Of a DNA stretch of 64,000 nt, positions 36,949 to 46,314 are shown one piece after another. The first letter of the stretch is position 1, and each line of letters starts with the position of its first letter. Location: NCBI RefSeq assembly GCF_001422445.1, contig NZ_LMNA01000005.1, positions 145,006 through 209,005 on the forward strand. The letters are read 5' to 3'. Position numbers and translations under genes: made by a program. The notes below the pieces were generated by a model, which worked only from the letters and a program-made list of their open reading frames with translations, was not told the origin of the DNA and ran no database searches. The DNA comes from Pseudorhodoferax sp. Leaf274 (GTDB lineage Bacteria; Pseudomonadota; Gammaproteobacteria; Burkholderiales; Burkholderiaceae_C).

Positions 36949-38241
36949 ATGCTGGCCCACCGTCTTGCCGCGCTGTTGCAGCGCCGTGGCATCCACTACG
37001 CCTGGGCCATCGCGGCCATCACCTTCCTGGCCATGCTCGTGACCTCGGCTGCGCTGGGACTGCCCGGCGCGCTGATGCAGCCGCTGGGCAAGGAATTCGG
37101 CTGGACGACGACCGAGCTGTCCTCCATCTTCGCCACGCGCTTTGCGCTGTACGGGCTGCTCGGCCCGTTCGCGGCCGTGGTGCTGCTGCGCTATGGCGTC
37201 TCGCGCGTGGTGGCCTTCGCGGCGGCCGTGATCGCCAGCACGCTGGTGCTGGGCCTGTTCATGCACACGCTGGGCGAAGCCTTCGTGCTGTGGGGCCTGG
37301 TGCTGGGCGTGGGCACCGGGCTCACCGCGATGGTGCTGGGCGCCATGGTGTCCAACCGCTGGTTCGTGCAGCGCAAGGGCCTGGTCATGGGCCTTCTGGC
37401 CGGCAGCAGCGCCACCGGGCAACTGCTGTTCCTGCCGCTGGCGGCCTGGCTCATCGAGCAGCACGGCTGGCGCTGGGCACTGCTGCCGGTGGTGGCGGCC
37501 TCGGCGCTGGTGTTCGTGCTGGTGCTGCTGTTCATGCGCGACAGCCCGGCCCAGCTGGGCCTGGCGGCCTACGGCGCCGACCCTGCCGCCGCACCCGCCC
37601 AGCCCGCGCCGCGCGCCGACTGGAAGCTGCCGTTCCAGACCCTGGCCAGCGCGTCGCGCGTGCCGGCCTTCTGGGTGCTGGCCGGCACCTTCTTCATCTG
37701 CGGCCTCAGCACCAACGGCCTGGTGCAGACCCACTTCATCTCGCTGTGCGGCGACTACGGGCTGGGCGCCGTGCCGGCGGCCTCGGTGCTGGCGATGATG
37801 GGTGTCTTCGACCTGATCGGCACCACGCTGTCGGGTTACCTGTCGGACCGCTACGACAGCCGCAAGCTCCTCTTCTGGTACTACGGCCTGCGCGGGCTGT
37901 CGCTGTTCTGGCTGCCGTACTCCGAGTTCACCATCGCCGGCCTGTCGCTGTTCGCCGTGTTCTACGGATTGGACTGGATCGCCACCGTGCCGCCCACGGT
38001 CAAGATCGCCGCGGCCGAGTTCGGGCCCGAGCGCGCCAGCCTGGTGTTCGGCTGGGTCTTTGCGTCGCACCAGCTCGGCGCGGCCGTCGCCGCCTATGGC
38101 GCGGGCCTGTCGCGTTCGGTGCTGGCGTCGTACACGCCGGCCTTGTTCACGGCCGGCGCGGCCTGCCTCGTGGCCGCTGCGGCCGTGCTGCTGGTGCGCT
38201 CCCGCACGCCGGCGCCCGCGCTGGCGGCCACGCGGCCTTGA
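36949..38241 (+). CDS. MFS transporter
   Basis: A 430-residue major-facilitator protein with 12 predicted transmembrane helices and a central loop at about 195-215 (rich in Ala and Pro). Conserved features are SNRWFVQRKGLVMGLLAGSS near residue 140 and GYLSDRYDSRKLL near 300, the motif A equivalent of the second half. The group resembles monocarboxylate / oxalate-formate-type carriers. The ATG at 36949 is used; the frame is open 12 codons upstream from a TTG that overlaps the promoter. Expected to be under control of the TetR gene. Confidence 0.88.
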   Translation: MLAHRLAALLQRRGIHYAWAIAAITFLAMLVTSAALGLPGALMQPLGKEFGWTTTELSSIFATRFALYGLLGPFAAVVLLRYGVSRVVAFAAAVIASTLVLGLFMHTLGEAFVLWGLVLGVGTGLTAMVLGAMVSNRWFVQRKGLVMGLLAGSSATGQLLFLPLAAWLIEQHGWRWALLPVVAASALVFVLVLLFMRDSPAQLGLAAYGADPAAAPAQPAPRADWKLPFQTLASASRVPAFWVLAGTFFICGLSTNGLVQTHFISLCGDYGLGAVPAASVLAMMGVFDLIGTTLSGYLSDRYDSRKLLFWYYGLRGLSLFWLPYSEFTIAGLSLFAVFYGLDWIATVPPTVKIAAAEFGPERASLVFGWVFASHQLGAAVAAYGAGLSRSVLASYTPALFTAGAACLVAAAAVLLVRSRTPAPALAATRP

Positions 38242-38245
38242 TGCC

Positions 38246-39421
38246 ATGCAACCAGCGCGTTCAGCCGCGGTGGCGGGTCTGTTCCTGGCACTCGCGGCGC
38301 AGGCGGCGCAGGCCGCACCGGCCGCGCTGCCTGCACCGGCGGATGCGCCGCGCACGCCGGCCAGCGCACCCGCTGCCGATCCCCCCGCGGCCTGCGACCG
38401 CCAGGCCCAGAGCGCCGGCTGCCTGCTGCGCCTGGCGCTGCCGCAGGATGCCGGCCGACTGGCCTACTACGTGTCGCAGCAGCCCGGCGCCGCGCCCACG
38501 CCAGAGAGCGCACTGCTCGTCATGCACGGCTACCCGCGCGATGCGGCGCACAGCTTCAACGCCGGCCTCGCCGCCGTGCAGGGCGCCGGCCTGCAGGGCC
38601 GCGTGCTCGTCGTGGCGCCGCTGTTCCAGGTCGAGGCCGCGCAGGCCCAGCGTTGCCACACACCGGGCGAGGTGACGGCGCAGGCGGGCGATGCGTTGTG
38701 GCGCTGCGGTGCCTGGCTGGCTGGCGAGGCGTCCGCCGGGCCGCATCCGATCACCGCGTTCGCGGCGCTCGATGCGCTGGTGGCTGAACTCGTGCGCCAG
38801 TGGCCCGGCCTGCGCACCGTCACGCTCGCGGGCTTTTCGGCCGGCGCCCAGCTGCTGCAGCACCACGCGGCCTTCGCGGCCGCGCCGCCGGCCGGCGTGC
38901 GGCTGCGCCACGTGGTCGCCGACCCGGGCACCTGGCTGTACTTCGATGCGGTGCGGCCCCTGCCGGTGCGCGATGGCCAGCCCGTCGCCGACCCCTCGGA
39001 CTGCGGCCCCGCCCCCGGCTACCCGGGCAGCTGCCAGCTCGTGCTGCAAACGCCCGATGCCGCGGCCTGCCCGCAGTACGACCAGTGGAAGTACGGCGTG
39101 GCCGACCTGCCGGCCCACCTGGGCGACGCGGCGGCCGCACGCGCGCGCTACCGCGCGGCGGACCTGGCCTACCTGGCCGGCGCGCTCGACAGCGGCCCCG
39201 GGCCCGGCAATGCCGACAGGGTGCTCGACCACGGCTGCGCCGCCCAGCTGCAGGGCCCCTACCGGCTGCAGCGCGCCCAGGGCTATGCGGCCTACGAGCA
39301 GCAGGTGCTGCAGCCGCCGCGGCCGCGCCCGCTGCAGGTGGTGCCAGGATGCCGGCACGACGTGGCCTGCGTGCTGCCGTCGGCGGCTGCGCGCGACGTG
39401 CTGTTCGGGGAAAGGCGCTGA
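38246..39421 (+). CDS. Secreted alpha/beta hydrolase of unknown substrate
   Basis: A 391-residue exported protein: signal peptide at residues 1-23, then an Ala/Pro linker and an alpha/beta-hydrolase core. LLVMHGYPRDAAHS supplies the oxyanion-side HG motif and LAGFSAGAQLLQHH the nucleophile elbow GFSAG. A late CRHDVACVLPS segment may hold the catalytic His. Several Cys residues could form disulfides in the periplasm. It starts 4 bases after the MFS stop and is probably co-transcribed with it. Esterase, lipase or peptidase activity cannot be told apart. Confidence 0.75.
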   Translation: MQPARSAAVAGLFLALAAQAAQAAPAALPAPADAPRTPASAPAADPPAACDRQAQSAGCLLRLALPQDAGRLAYYVSQQPGAAPTPESALLVMHGYPRDAAHSFNAGLAAVQGAGLQGRVLVVAPLFQVEAAQAQRCHTPGEVTAQAGDALWRCGAWLAGEASAGPHPITAFAALDALVAELVRQWPGLRTVTLAGFSAGAQLLQHHAAFAAAPPAGVRLRHVVADPGTWLYFDAVRPLPVRDGQPVADPSDCGPAPGYPGSCQLVLQTPDAAACPQYDQWKYGVADLPAHLGDAAAARARYRAADLAYLAGALDSGPGPGNADRVLDHGCAAQLQGPYRLQRAQGYAAYEQQVLQPPRPRPLQVVPGCRHDVACVLPSAAARDVLFGERR

Positions 39422-39478
39422 GGCGTCGAGCCGCAGAGGCGCGCACCGACCGCGTGGGGGGCGCTTGCCAGGCGCGGA

Positions 39479-39781
39479 TCAGGCGTAGGTGTCGAGCAGC
39501 GCACCGGCCATGCGGTCGGCCGTGCGGAACACCGTGGCGTTGGCCACGAAGGCGTTGCGGGCCGACAGCTGGTCGACCATCTCGGACGCCAGCGACACGC
39601 CGACCGATTCGGCCCGCCGCGTCGCGGCGTCCACCCCACCGACCTCGCTGCGGGCGCGCTGCACCACCTCCAGCCCCGTGAAGCCATCGGTCTGCGTGTT
39701 GGCAACGTTGTGCGCAGAGGCCTGCAGCCGTTGCTGGGCGGCCTGCATGCCGCTGGAAGCGATGGAGGAGATGGGGGCCAT
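39479..39781 (-). CDS. Small FlgC-like flagellar rod-domain protein (orphan)
   Basis: A 100-residue protein made of only the two ends of a flagellar rod protein. The N-terminal part SGMQAAQQRLQASAHNVANT matches the axial rod N-terminal signature (QxRLxxxxxNxAN). The C-terminal part EMVDQLSARNAFVANATVFR matches the rod C-terminal domain. The middle of FlgC (normally about 130-140 residues in total) is missing. No other flagellar gene is nearby. Such mini-FlgC genes recur in Comamonadaceae; role unknown. Confidence 0.8.
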   Translation of the reverse strand: MAPISSIASSGMQAAQQRLQASAHNVANTQTDGFTGLEVVQRARSEVGGVDAATRRAESVGVSLASEMVDQLSARNAFVANATVFRTADRMAGALLDTYA

Positions 39782-39798
39782 GGGCTGGATTGGGCCAC

Positions 39799-39825
39799 TT
39801 ATTCGCTCGCCGATCAAGCGAATAA
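39799..39825. repeat. 9-bp perfect inverted repeat upstream of FlgC-like gene
   Basis: TTATTCGCT (39799-39807) and AGCGAATAA (39817-39825) pair perfectly around a 9-base loop, 21 bases after the chrA stop and 18 bases before the FlgC-like start. No T tract follows. The arm GCGAATAA resembles a sigma-28 -10 (GCCGATAA, 6 of 8 bases) but without a good -35. It may be a chrA terminator, an operator or part of a flagellar-type promoter. Confidence 0.5.
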
Positions 39826-39845
39826 TTGACAAGATTGGCGAGTTA

Positions 39846-41054
39846 TCAGGACATCCAGGCCATCGCCTGACCCGCCGCCGCGGCCAGGCCCACGACCAGC
39901 ACGGGCGGGCAGCGGCCCACGACGAGCAGGCCCAAGGCCGCCAGCGCCAGCGCGGCATCGGCGCGGCCCTGGATGCTGCCCGTCCACACCGGGTCGTACA
40001 GCGCCGCCAGCAGCACGCCGACCACGGCCGCATTGACGCCGGCCAGCGCGGCCCGCACGCCGGCCCGCTCGCGCAGCGCCTGCCATAACGGCAGCGCCGC
40101 CAGCAGCACGAGCGCAGCCGGCGCGAAGATCACCGCCAGCAGCAGCAGGCCGCCAGTCCAGCCCTGCCAGGGCCAATGGGCCGCCGCGCCCAGGTAGGCC
40201 GCGAAGGTGAACAGCGGGCCGGGCACGGCCTGCGCGGCGCCGTAGCCGGCCAGGAATTCGGCATTGCCGAGCGCCCCGCCCGGCACCACGCTGGCCTGCA
40301 GCAGCGGCAGCACCACATGGCCGCCGCCGAACACCAGCGCGCCGGCGCGGTAGAAGCCATCGACCAGCGCGGCCGTGGGCGTGCCGCTGGCCAGGGCCCA
40401 CATCGGCAGCACGGCCAGTGGCAGCAGGAACAGCACCAGCGCCAGCGCACCGCCCCGGCGCGACAGCGGCCAGCGCTGCGCCAAGGGCGCGGCCGCGGCG
40501 GCCGGCAGCCGCAGCAGCCAGCGCCCTGCGAGCGCGGCGGCCGCGATCACGAGCACCTGCGCCAGCGCCGCAGGCCAGGCCAGCAGCACCAGCGCGGCCC
40601 CGATGGCCAGCGCGGCACGCTGCCGGTCCGGGCACAGCGTGCGCGCCATGCCCCACACGGCCTGCGCCACGATGGCCACGGCCGCCACCTTCAGGCCGTG
40701 CACCCAGCCCGCAGAGGCCAGCGCGGGTTGGCGCACGATGGCCTCGGCCAGCGCCACCAGGGCCAAGGCCGAGGGCAGCGTGAAGCCGGCCCAGGCCGCC
40801 AGCATGCCCCAGCCGCCCGCCCGGCTCAGGCCCAGCGCCATGCCCACCTGGCTGCTGGCAGGCCCCGGCAGGAACTGGCACAGCGCCACGAGGTCGGCAT
40901 AGGCCCGGTCGTCGAGCCAGCGGCGCCGCTCCACGAACTCGGTGCGGAAGTAGCCCAGGTGCGCCACCGGCCCGCCGAAGGAGGTGAGCCCCAGCCCCAG
41001 GAACACCAGCAGCACGCGCCAGGGGCTGTCGGATCGGGCGGAGGGGTCGGGCAT
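39846..41054 (-). CDS. chrA: Chromate efflux transporter ChrA
   Basis: A 402-residue long-chain CHR transporter that exports chromate across the inner membrane. Two homologous CHR halves are seen: the first with SFGGPVAHLGYFRTEFVERR and CQFLPGPASSQVGMALG, the second with FGGGHVVLPLLQASVV and AAQAVPGPLFTFAAYLG. About 10-12 transmembrane helices are predicted. It stands alone, next to but separately transcribed from the RND efflux operon. In the same orientation as that operon. Confidence 0.93.
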   Translation of the reverse strand: MPDPSARSDSPWRVLLVFLGLGLTSFGGPVAHLGYFRTEFVERRRWLDDRAYADLVALCQFLPGPASSQVGMALGLSRAGGWGMLAAWAGFTLPSALALVALAEAIVRQPALASAGWVHGLKVAAVAIVAQAVWGMARTLCPDRQRAALAIGAALVLLAWPAALAQVLVIAAAALAGRWLLRLPAAAAAPLAQRWPLSRRGGALALVLFLLPLAVLPMWALASGTPTAALVDGFYRAGALVFGGGHVVLPLLQASVVPGGALGNAEFLAGYGAAQAVPGPLFTFAAYLGAAAHWPWQGWTGGLLLLAVIFAPAALVLLAALPLWQALRERAGVRAALAGVNAAVVGVLLAALYDPVWTGSIQGRADAALALAALGLLVVGRCPPVLVVGLAAAAGQAMAWMS

Positions 41055-41121
41055 GGGCGGGGACCGGCAGGCAAAAAGAACGCATGCTATGCGGGCCCGC
41101 GCCAGGCCCCCCGGTGCCGCG

Positions 41122-41511
41122 CTACTTCAACGCAAAGCGCACATTCGCCGGCTTCCTGCCCGCCAGTTGCACCGTGGCCACCACCTTGGTGCCGGCCGCC
41201 GTCGGGAAGCTGCCCTTGGCCTGCAGCCGGTCGCCGGCCGGCACCAGGTTGGCCTCGGTCCTGGCGCTGCCGGCCAGCAGCGTGAGCCTGCCGGTGGCGC
41301 CCTGCAGGTCGGCCGCCTTGCCATTGTCGCGCACGTACAGCGCGATGGTGTCGGCCTGGGCCACGAGCTCGAAGTCCATGTCGCTGGCCTCCACCACCAC
41401 GCCGCCGTGCAGCGGCTGGTGGTCGTGACCGGCGCCATGGCTGTGGGCTTGCTGGGCATGGGCAGCGCCGGCCAGGGTCAGTGCGGCGAGCAGAGTCAGG
41501 GGCTTGTGCAT
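41122..41511 (-). CDS. Small His-rich periplasmic protein at end of czc operon
   Basis: A 129-residue exported protein: signal peptide (about 1-20, ending AHAQQ), then a His-rich run HSHGAGHDHQPLHGG at about 22-36, then a compact beta-rich domain (FELVAQADTIALYVRDNGK). The His cluster suggests metal binding in the periplasm. It follows czcA after 38 bases as the last gene of the efflux operon. I do not recognise a named family; it may pass metal to the pump or buffer it. Confidence 0.75.
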   Translation of the reverse strand: MHKPLTLLAALTLAGAAHAQQAHSHGAGHDHQPLHGGVVVEASDMDFELVAQADTIALYVRDNGKAADLQGATGRLTLLAGSARTEANLVPAGDRLQAKGSFPTAAGTKVVATVQLAGRKPANVRFALK

Positions 41512-41549
41512 GGTGTGTCCTCGTTGCGGTTGGGTTGGGAGAAAAAGCA

Positions 41550-44500
41550 TCACAGCGCCTCGGCCGTGTCGTCGCGTGCGAGCCGCTCGGCATCGCGCCG
41601 GCCGAACAGCCAGAACATCGCCGGTGTCAGGAACGTGTCCAGCAGCGTGGAGCTGACCAGGCCCGAGAAGATCACCACGGCCACCGGGTGCAGGATCTCG
41701 GTGCCGGGCCGCTCGGCCTCGAACAGCAGCGGCGCCAGCGCGAAGGCCGTCACCAGCGCCGTCATCAGCACCGGGCTCAACCGCTCGATGGAGCCGCGCA
41801 AGACCATGCGGTGGTCGAAGGCCTCGCCCTCGAAGCGCATCAGGTTGATGTAGTGGCTGACCTTCAGGATGCCGTTGCGCACCGAGATGCCGGCCAGCGT
41901 GATGAAGCCCACCAGCGCCGCCACCGACAGCGGCTGCCCCGAGATCCACAGCCCCAGCACCGCCCCCACCAACGCCAGCGGAATGTTGGCCATGATGAGC
42001 AGCGCCAGCCGCGTGCTCTGGTAGCGGCTGAACAGCACCACGAACATGCCGACCAGCGAGACGATGGACAAGAGGCCCACCAGGCGCGAGGCCTCCTCCT
42101 GCGCCTGGAACTGCCCACCCAGCGTCACGAACAGGCCCTCGGGCAGCGGATGCGCGGCCACGGCCGCGCGGATGTCGGCCACCACCTCGGACAGCGGCCG
42201 GCCCTGGGCGTTGGCCGAGAGCACGATGCGGCGCTTGCCGTCGTCGCGGCTGATCTGGTTGGGGCCGTCGCCGTCCTCGATGCGCGCGAGCAGCGAGAGC
42301 GGCACGCGGCCCGTGGGCGTCTCCACGAGGATCTGCGCCAGGCCCTCGATCGAGCGCGCCTCCTCGGGCAGCCGCACCACCAGCGCGAAGCGCCGGTTGC
42401 CCTCGACGATCTGCGTCACGCGCTCGCCCTCGACCAGGCTTTGCAGCGTGGCCAGTACCTGCGGCGCGGGCACGCCGTAGCGCGCCGCGGCCGCGTAGTC
42501 GATGGACACCTTGATCTGCGGCGCCAGCACCTGCTTTTCCACCTCCAGGTCGGCCAGGCCTGGAATGCCCGCCAGCCGCGCACGCAGCGCCTCGGCCTGG
42601 CCGCGCAGCTGGTCCAGATCCTCGCCGAAGATCTTGACCGCGATCTGCGAGCGCACGCCCGACAGCATGTGGTCGATGCGGTGCGAGATCGGCTGGCCGA
42701 TGGCAATCGCCGCCGGCAGGTGCTGCAGCCGCGCGCGGATGTCGGCCTGCACCGCGTCCATGGAACGCGTGATCTCGCCCGCAGGCTTCAGGCCCACGTC
42801 GATCTCGCTCACGTGCACGCCCTCGGCATGCTCGTCGAGCTCGGCGCGGCCGCTGCGCCGGCCCACGTGCGCCACCTCGGGCACCTGGGCCACGAGGCGC
42901 TCGGCCTGCGCCGCCAGCGCCGAGCTCTCGGCCAGCGTCACGCCCGGATTCAGGCGCAGGCCGATCAGCAGCGTGCCCTCGTTGAAGGGCGGCAGGAAGG
43001 TCGTGGGGAACAGCGGCACCGCGGCCACCGCGGCCACCACGGCCAGCGCACCGGCCGCAACCGCCTTGCGCGGGTGGTGCAGCACGGGCGCCAGGCCATG
43101 GCGGTAACGCGCCTTGAGCCAGGCCAGCAGCCTCGTGTCGCCATGGTCCAGCGACTTCATGCCCGGCAGCAGGTACAGGTTGAGCACCGGCGTCACCGTC
43201 ACCGAGACCAGCAGGCTGGCCAGCGTGGAGACGATGAAGGCCACGCCCAGCGGCACGAACAGCCGGCCCTCCATGCCCGGCAGCGCGAACAGCGGCACCA
43301 GCACCAGCACGATGATGACGGTGGCGTAGAGGATGGCCGAGCGCACCTCCATCGTGGCCGAACGCACCACCTGCAAGGCATTGAAGGTGCCCGGATGCTG
43401 GGCGCGCTGCTCCTTCAGGCGGCGCAGCACGTTCTCGATGTCGACCACCGCGTCGTCCACCAGCCCGCCGATGGCGATCGCCAGGCCACCCAGCGTCATG
43501 GTGTTGATCGACATGCCGAACCAGCGGAACACCAGCGCCGTCACCAGGAAGGACACGGGGATCGCCACCAGCGCGATGAAGGTGGTGCGCAGGTTGCCCA
43601 GGAACAGCAGCAGGACCAGCGCCACGCAGACCGAGGCGCCGATGAGCTTGCCCTGCAGCGTGGAGATGGACGCCTCGATGAAGCTGGCCTGGCGGAAGGT
43701 GACCTGCGGCGCCTGCATGCCGGTGGGCAGCGCGGTCTTCATCTCCACCAGCGCACGCTCGATGGCCTGGGTGAGCGCGATGGTGTCGGCGGTGGGCTGC
43801 TTCTGCACGCCCAGGATCACGGCCGGCTGGCCTTTGAGGCCGGCGTCGCCACGCTTGATGGCAGCGGCGAACTCCACCTTGGCGATCTGCTGCAGCACGA
43901 TGGGCTGGCCGCCGGTGGAGGTCAGCGCCAGCTGGCGCAGGTCGTCCAGCCGCGAGGTGCGGCCGAGGTGGCGGATCAGGTACTCGCGGCCGTTGAGCTC
44001 CAGGAAGCCGCCCGAGGTATTGGACGAGAAGCCCTTGAGCGCAGCCTCCAACTGCTCGTGGGTGATGCCCAGCGTCGACATGCGCGCGGTGTCGGGCTGC
44101 ACCTGGAACTGGCGCACCTCGCCGCCGATGGGAATGACCTGCGCCACGCCCGGGATCGCCAGCAGCCGCGGGCGCAGCACCCAGTCCGCGTACTCGCGCA
44201 CCTGCATCGGCCCGATCTTGCCGTCGATGGGAATGGCGATCTGCATGATCTCGCCCATCACCGAGCTGATCGGCCCCATGCGCGGCACCACGCCCCCGGG
44301 CAGGCCCTCCTCCATGGCCGACAAGCGCTCCGACACCATCTGCCGCGCGCGGAAGATCTCGGTCGACCAGTCGAAGGTCACGTACAGGAAGGACAGGCCC
44401 GCGCTCGAGGTGGAGCGCACCGCCTCCACGCCCGGCAGGCCGTTCAGCGTGGTCTCCAGCGGGAAGGTGATGAGCTGCTCCACCTCCTCGGCGGCCATGC

Positions 44501-44663
44501 CGCCGGCCTCGGTCATGATGGTGACGGTGGGCTTGTTGAGGTCGGGGAACACGTCCACCGGCATGCGGGTCAGGGTGAAACCGCCGTAGGCGACCAGCAC
44601 CAGGCCCGCGATGATGACCAGCAGCCGGTTGGCCAGGCTGCTGTCGAGTAGCCACTTGAACAT
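41550..44663 (-). CDS. czcA: Heavy-metal efflux RND pump protein, CzcA/CusA type
   Basis: A 1037-residue inner-membrane proton-driven exporter of the HME-RND group. It has the usual 12 helices with two large periplasmic loops; N-terminal [19 protein letters not shown] and the TM4 motif [20 protein letters not shown] at about residue 400. That motif keeps two Asp and a Glu for proton relay but differs from both the DFG-type of CzcA (Zn/Co/Cd) and the GAMVDAA-type of CusA (Cu/Ag), so the metal cannot be assigned. Follows the adaptor gene after 6 bases. Confidence 0.93.
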   Translation of the reverse strand: MFKWLLDSSLANRLLVIIAGLVLVAYGGFTLTRMPVDVFPDLNKPTVTIMTEAGGMAAEEVEQLITFPLETTLNGLPGVEAVRSTSSAGLSFLYVTFDWSTEIFRARQMVSERLSAMEEGLPGGVVPRMGPISSVMGEIMQIAIPIDGKIGPMQVREYADWVLRPRLLAIPGVAQVIPIGGEVRQFQVQPDTARMSTLGITHEQLEAALKGFSSNTSGGFLELNGREYLIRHLGRTSRLDDLRQLALTSTGGQPIVLQQIAKVEFAAAIKRGDAGLKGQPAVILGVQKQPTADTIALTQAIERALVEMKTALPTGMQAPQVTFRQASFIEASISTLQGKLIGASVCVALVLLLFLGNLRTTFIALVAIPVSFLVTALVFRWFGMSINTMTLGGLAIAIGGLVDDAVVDIENVLRRLKEQRAQHPGTFNALQVVRSATMEVRSAILYATVIIVLVLVPLFALPGMEGRLFVPLGVAFIVSTLASLLVSVTVTPVLNLYLLPGMKSLDHGDTRLLAWLKARYRHGLAPVLHHPRKAVAAGALAVVAAVAAVPLFPTTFLPPFNEGTLLIGLRLNPGVTLAESSALAAQAERLVAQVPEVAHVGRRSGRAELDEHAEGVHVSEIDVGLKPAGEITRSMDAVQADIRARLQHLPAAIAIGQPISHRIDHMLSGVRSQIAVKIFGEDLDQLRGQAEALRARLAGIPGLADLEVEKQVLAPQIKVSIDYAAAARYGVPAPQVLATLQSLVEGERVTQIVEGNRRFALVVRLPEEARSIEGLAQILVETPTGRVPLSLLARIEDGDGPNQISRDDGKRRIVLSANAQGRPLSEVVADIRAAVAAHPLPEGLFVTLGGQFQAQEEASRLVGLLSIVSLVGMFVVLFSRYQSTRLALLIMANIPLALVGAVLGLWISGQPLSVAALVGFITLAGISVRNGILKVSHYINLMRFEGEAFDHRMVLRGSIERLSPVLMTALVTAFALAPLLFEAERPGTEILHPVAVVIFSGLVSSTLLDTFLTPAMFWLFGRRDAERLARDDTAEAL

Positions 44664-44669
44664 ACTGGC

Positions 44670-45767
44670 CTATCGGATCTGGTTGACCAGGCTCGCGCCT
44701 TGGTGGACCACGCGGTCGCCGGGTTGCAGGCCCGAGGTCGCGACCACGTTGGCGCCGTCCAGCGGCTCGGTGGTCAGCACGCGCGGCTCGAAGCGCTCGG
44801 GCGCGACCTTGACCCACACGATGCTCTGGTTCGACGCGTTGCGCGCCAGCGCGGCCGCCGGCACGGGCACGCCGGCCAGCTGGCTTTTGGTCTGCACGAC
44901 GACCTGCACGGGCTGGCCCACGGCCAGGGCCTGCAGCGCCGACCCCTCGGCCGCGAACTGCAGCGGCAGCGCCTGCTCGCGCAGCGCACGCGCCGCGCCC
45001 ACGAAGCGCAAGGCCACACGCGTGCTGCCCACGGCCAGCGCGCCGCCGGCGATGTCGGCCGCCAGGGCCGGGTCGTAGGCCAGCGCCTCGATGCGCAGGC
45101 GTGTCGGGTCGACGATCTCGAACACGAGCTCGCGCGCGTCGACCACGGCACCCGCGACGGCCGTGGCCGATGCGATGACGCCGGACACCGGCGCCACCAG
45201 CGCCTCGCGGCCCGACAGTGCCCCGGCCATCACGCCGGCACGTTCGCCCAGGCTGGCCAGTTCGCTCTCGGCCGCCTCGATCTCCTTGCGCGGCACGGTG
45301 TCGGCGAGTTCGCGCAGGCGTGCCAGGCGCTTGTCGGCCAGCGCGCGCGCGGCCCGCAACTCGGCCACCTGGGCGGCCTGGCCGGCACGCTCCAGCGGTG
45401 CGGCGGCGGGCGCCACATAGGCCAGCACCTCGCCCTTGCGCACGGCCTGGCCGGGTGTGGGAAAGCCACGCGGGCCGGGCTCCAGCCGGCCGGGCTGGGT
45501 GGGCTGCACGCGGCCGCCCGCGTTCGGGTCCATCACCACCTTGCCGGCCAGCGTGACGGCACGCGGCAGCTGCTGCCGTTCGGCCACCAGCGTGCGCACG
45601 CCGATCTGGCGTTGCGTGGCCTTGGGCAGGAACACGCTGCCGTCGGGCAGGCGCTGCGGCGCATTGGCGTTGGCGCTGGCGGGCGCGTCGCCGTGGTCGT
45701 GGCCCTCGCCGGCAAATGCGGGGGCCGCCAGCAATGCGCTCAACAGAATGCTTGCGAGGGCTTTCAT
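44670..45767 (-). CDS. czcB: RND periplasmic adaptor protein, CzcB type
   Basis: A 365-residue membrane-fusion protein linking the RND pump to the outer-membrane channel. Signal peptide (1-19), then a His-rich GEGHDHGD, then barrel-sandwich and hairpin regions (a coiled-coil at about 130-175: AQVAELRAARALADKRLARL) and a beta-barrel with YDPALAADIAGGALAVGS. The stop and start of its neighbours are tightly packed: the start overlaps the upstream gene's stop by four bases and czcA follows after 6. Confidence 0.9.
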   Translation of the reverse strand: MKALASILLSALLAAPAFAGEGHDHGDAPASANANAPQRLPDGSVFLPKATQRQIGVRTLVAERQQLPRAVTLAGKVVMDPNAGGRVQPTQPGRLEPGPRGFPTPGQAVRKGEVLAYVAPAAAPLERAGQAAQVAELRAARALADKRLARLRELADTVPRKEIEAAESELASLGERAGVMAGALSGREALVAPVSGVIASATAVAGAVVDARELVFEIVDPTRLRIEALAYDPALAADIAGGALAVGSTRVALRFVGAARALREQALPLQFAAEGSALQALAVGQPVQVVVQTKSQLAGVPVPAAALARNASNQSIVWVKVAPERFEPRVLTTEPLDGANVVATSGLQPGDRVVHQGASLVNQIR

Positions 45768-46291
45768 GCGGCAGCTCCCAGGTTCGGATTGCGGCGTTTG
45801 AACAGGGTGGCCAACGCCAGCAGCAGCACCAGACCTCCGCCCACCCAGGGCGCCCAGGAACGCCAGCCAGCCGATTGCGCGGCTTCGGTGGGCATCGCCG
45901 CGGCGTGGATGTCCAGTTCGCCGGCCAGCAGGTCGGCGTCGGCACCGGCCGTGACGGTGGCTGTCACCGGGTGCGTGCCGGCGCCGGGTTCGGCAGCGAG
46001 TTCGGCCTCGAACTCGCCAGCCGCCACGGCCTTGAGCACCAGCGGCTGGCCATCCAGTTCCAGCACCAGCTGGGCGTTCTCCACGGGCGCGTTGCTGGGC
46101 GCGTGGTCCAGCCAGACGCGCAGGTGGTGACCGTCGAGCACGCCGACGAGTTCGAACAGGTCGGTGGCCGCGGAAAAGCGCGGCAGGGCCGGGCCGGCGG
46201 CTGCGGGCTGCGCGCCACCGTGGTTGTGGCCGTCGTCGGCGCGGGCGGGGCCGGCCAGCAGCAGCGCCAGGGTCAGCAGGACAAATCGCAT
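45764..46291 (-). CDS. His-rich exported protein with C-terminal membrane anchor, in czc operon
   Basis: A 175-residue protein: signal peptide (1-18), short His cluster DDGHNHGG, a beta-sandwich-like domain (DLFELVGVLDGHHLRVWLDH, later GEFEAELAAEPGAGTHPVTA) and one C-terminal transmembrane helix (about 150-167) with a basic end KRRN. It sits between czcC and czcB and overlaps czcB by ATGA. Likely a periplasmic metal-binding accessory factor anchored to the inner membrane; no established gene name is known to me. Confidence 0.78.
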   Translation of the reverse strand: MRFVLLTLALLLAGPARADDGHNHGGAQPAAAGPALPRFSAATDLFELVGVLDGHHLRVWLDHAPSNAPVENAQLVLELDGQPLVLKAVAAGEFEAELAAEPGAGTHPVTATVTAGADADLLAGELDIHAAAMPTEAAQSAGWRSWAPWVGGGLVLLLALATLFKRRNPNLGAAA

Positions 46292-46314
46292 GGGTGTTCT
46301 TTCGCGGAGGGAGT

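Noticed and set aside
41122..45945. A 1607-codon minus-strand open frame across the efflux operon
   Set aside because: It is a frame-shifted shadow of czcB and czcA that only becomes real in its last 130 codons (the His-rich small protein). High GC leaves stops rare.
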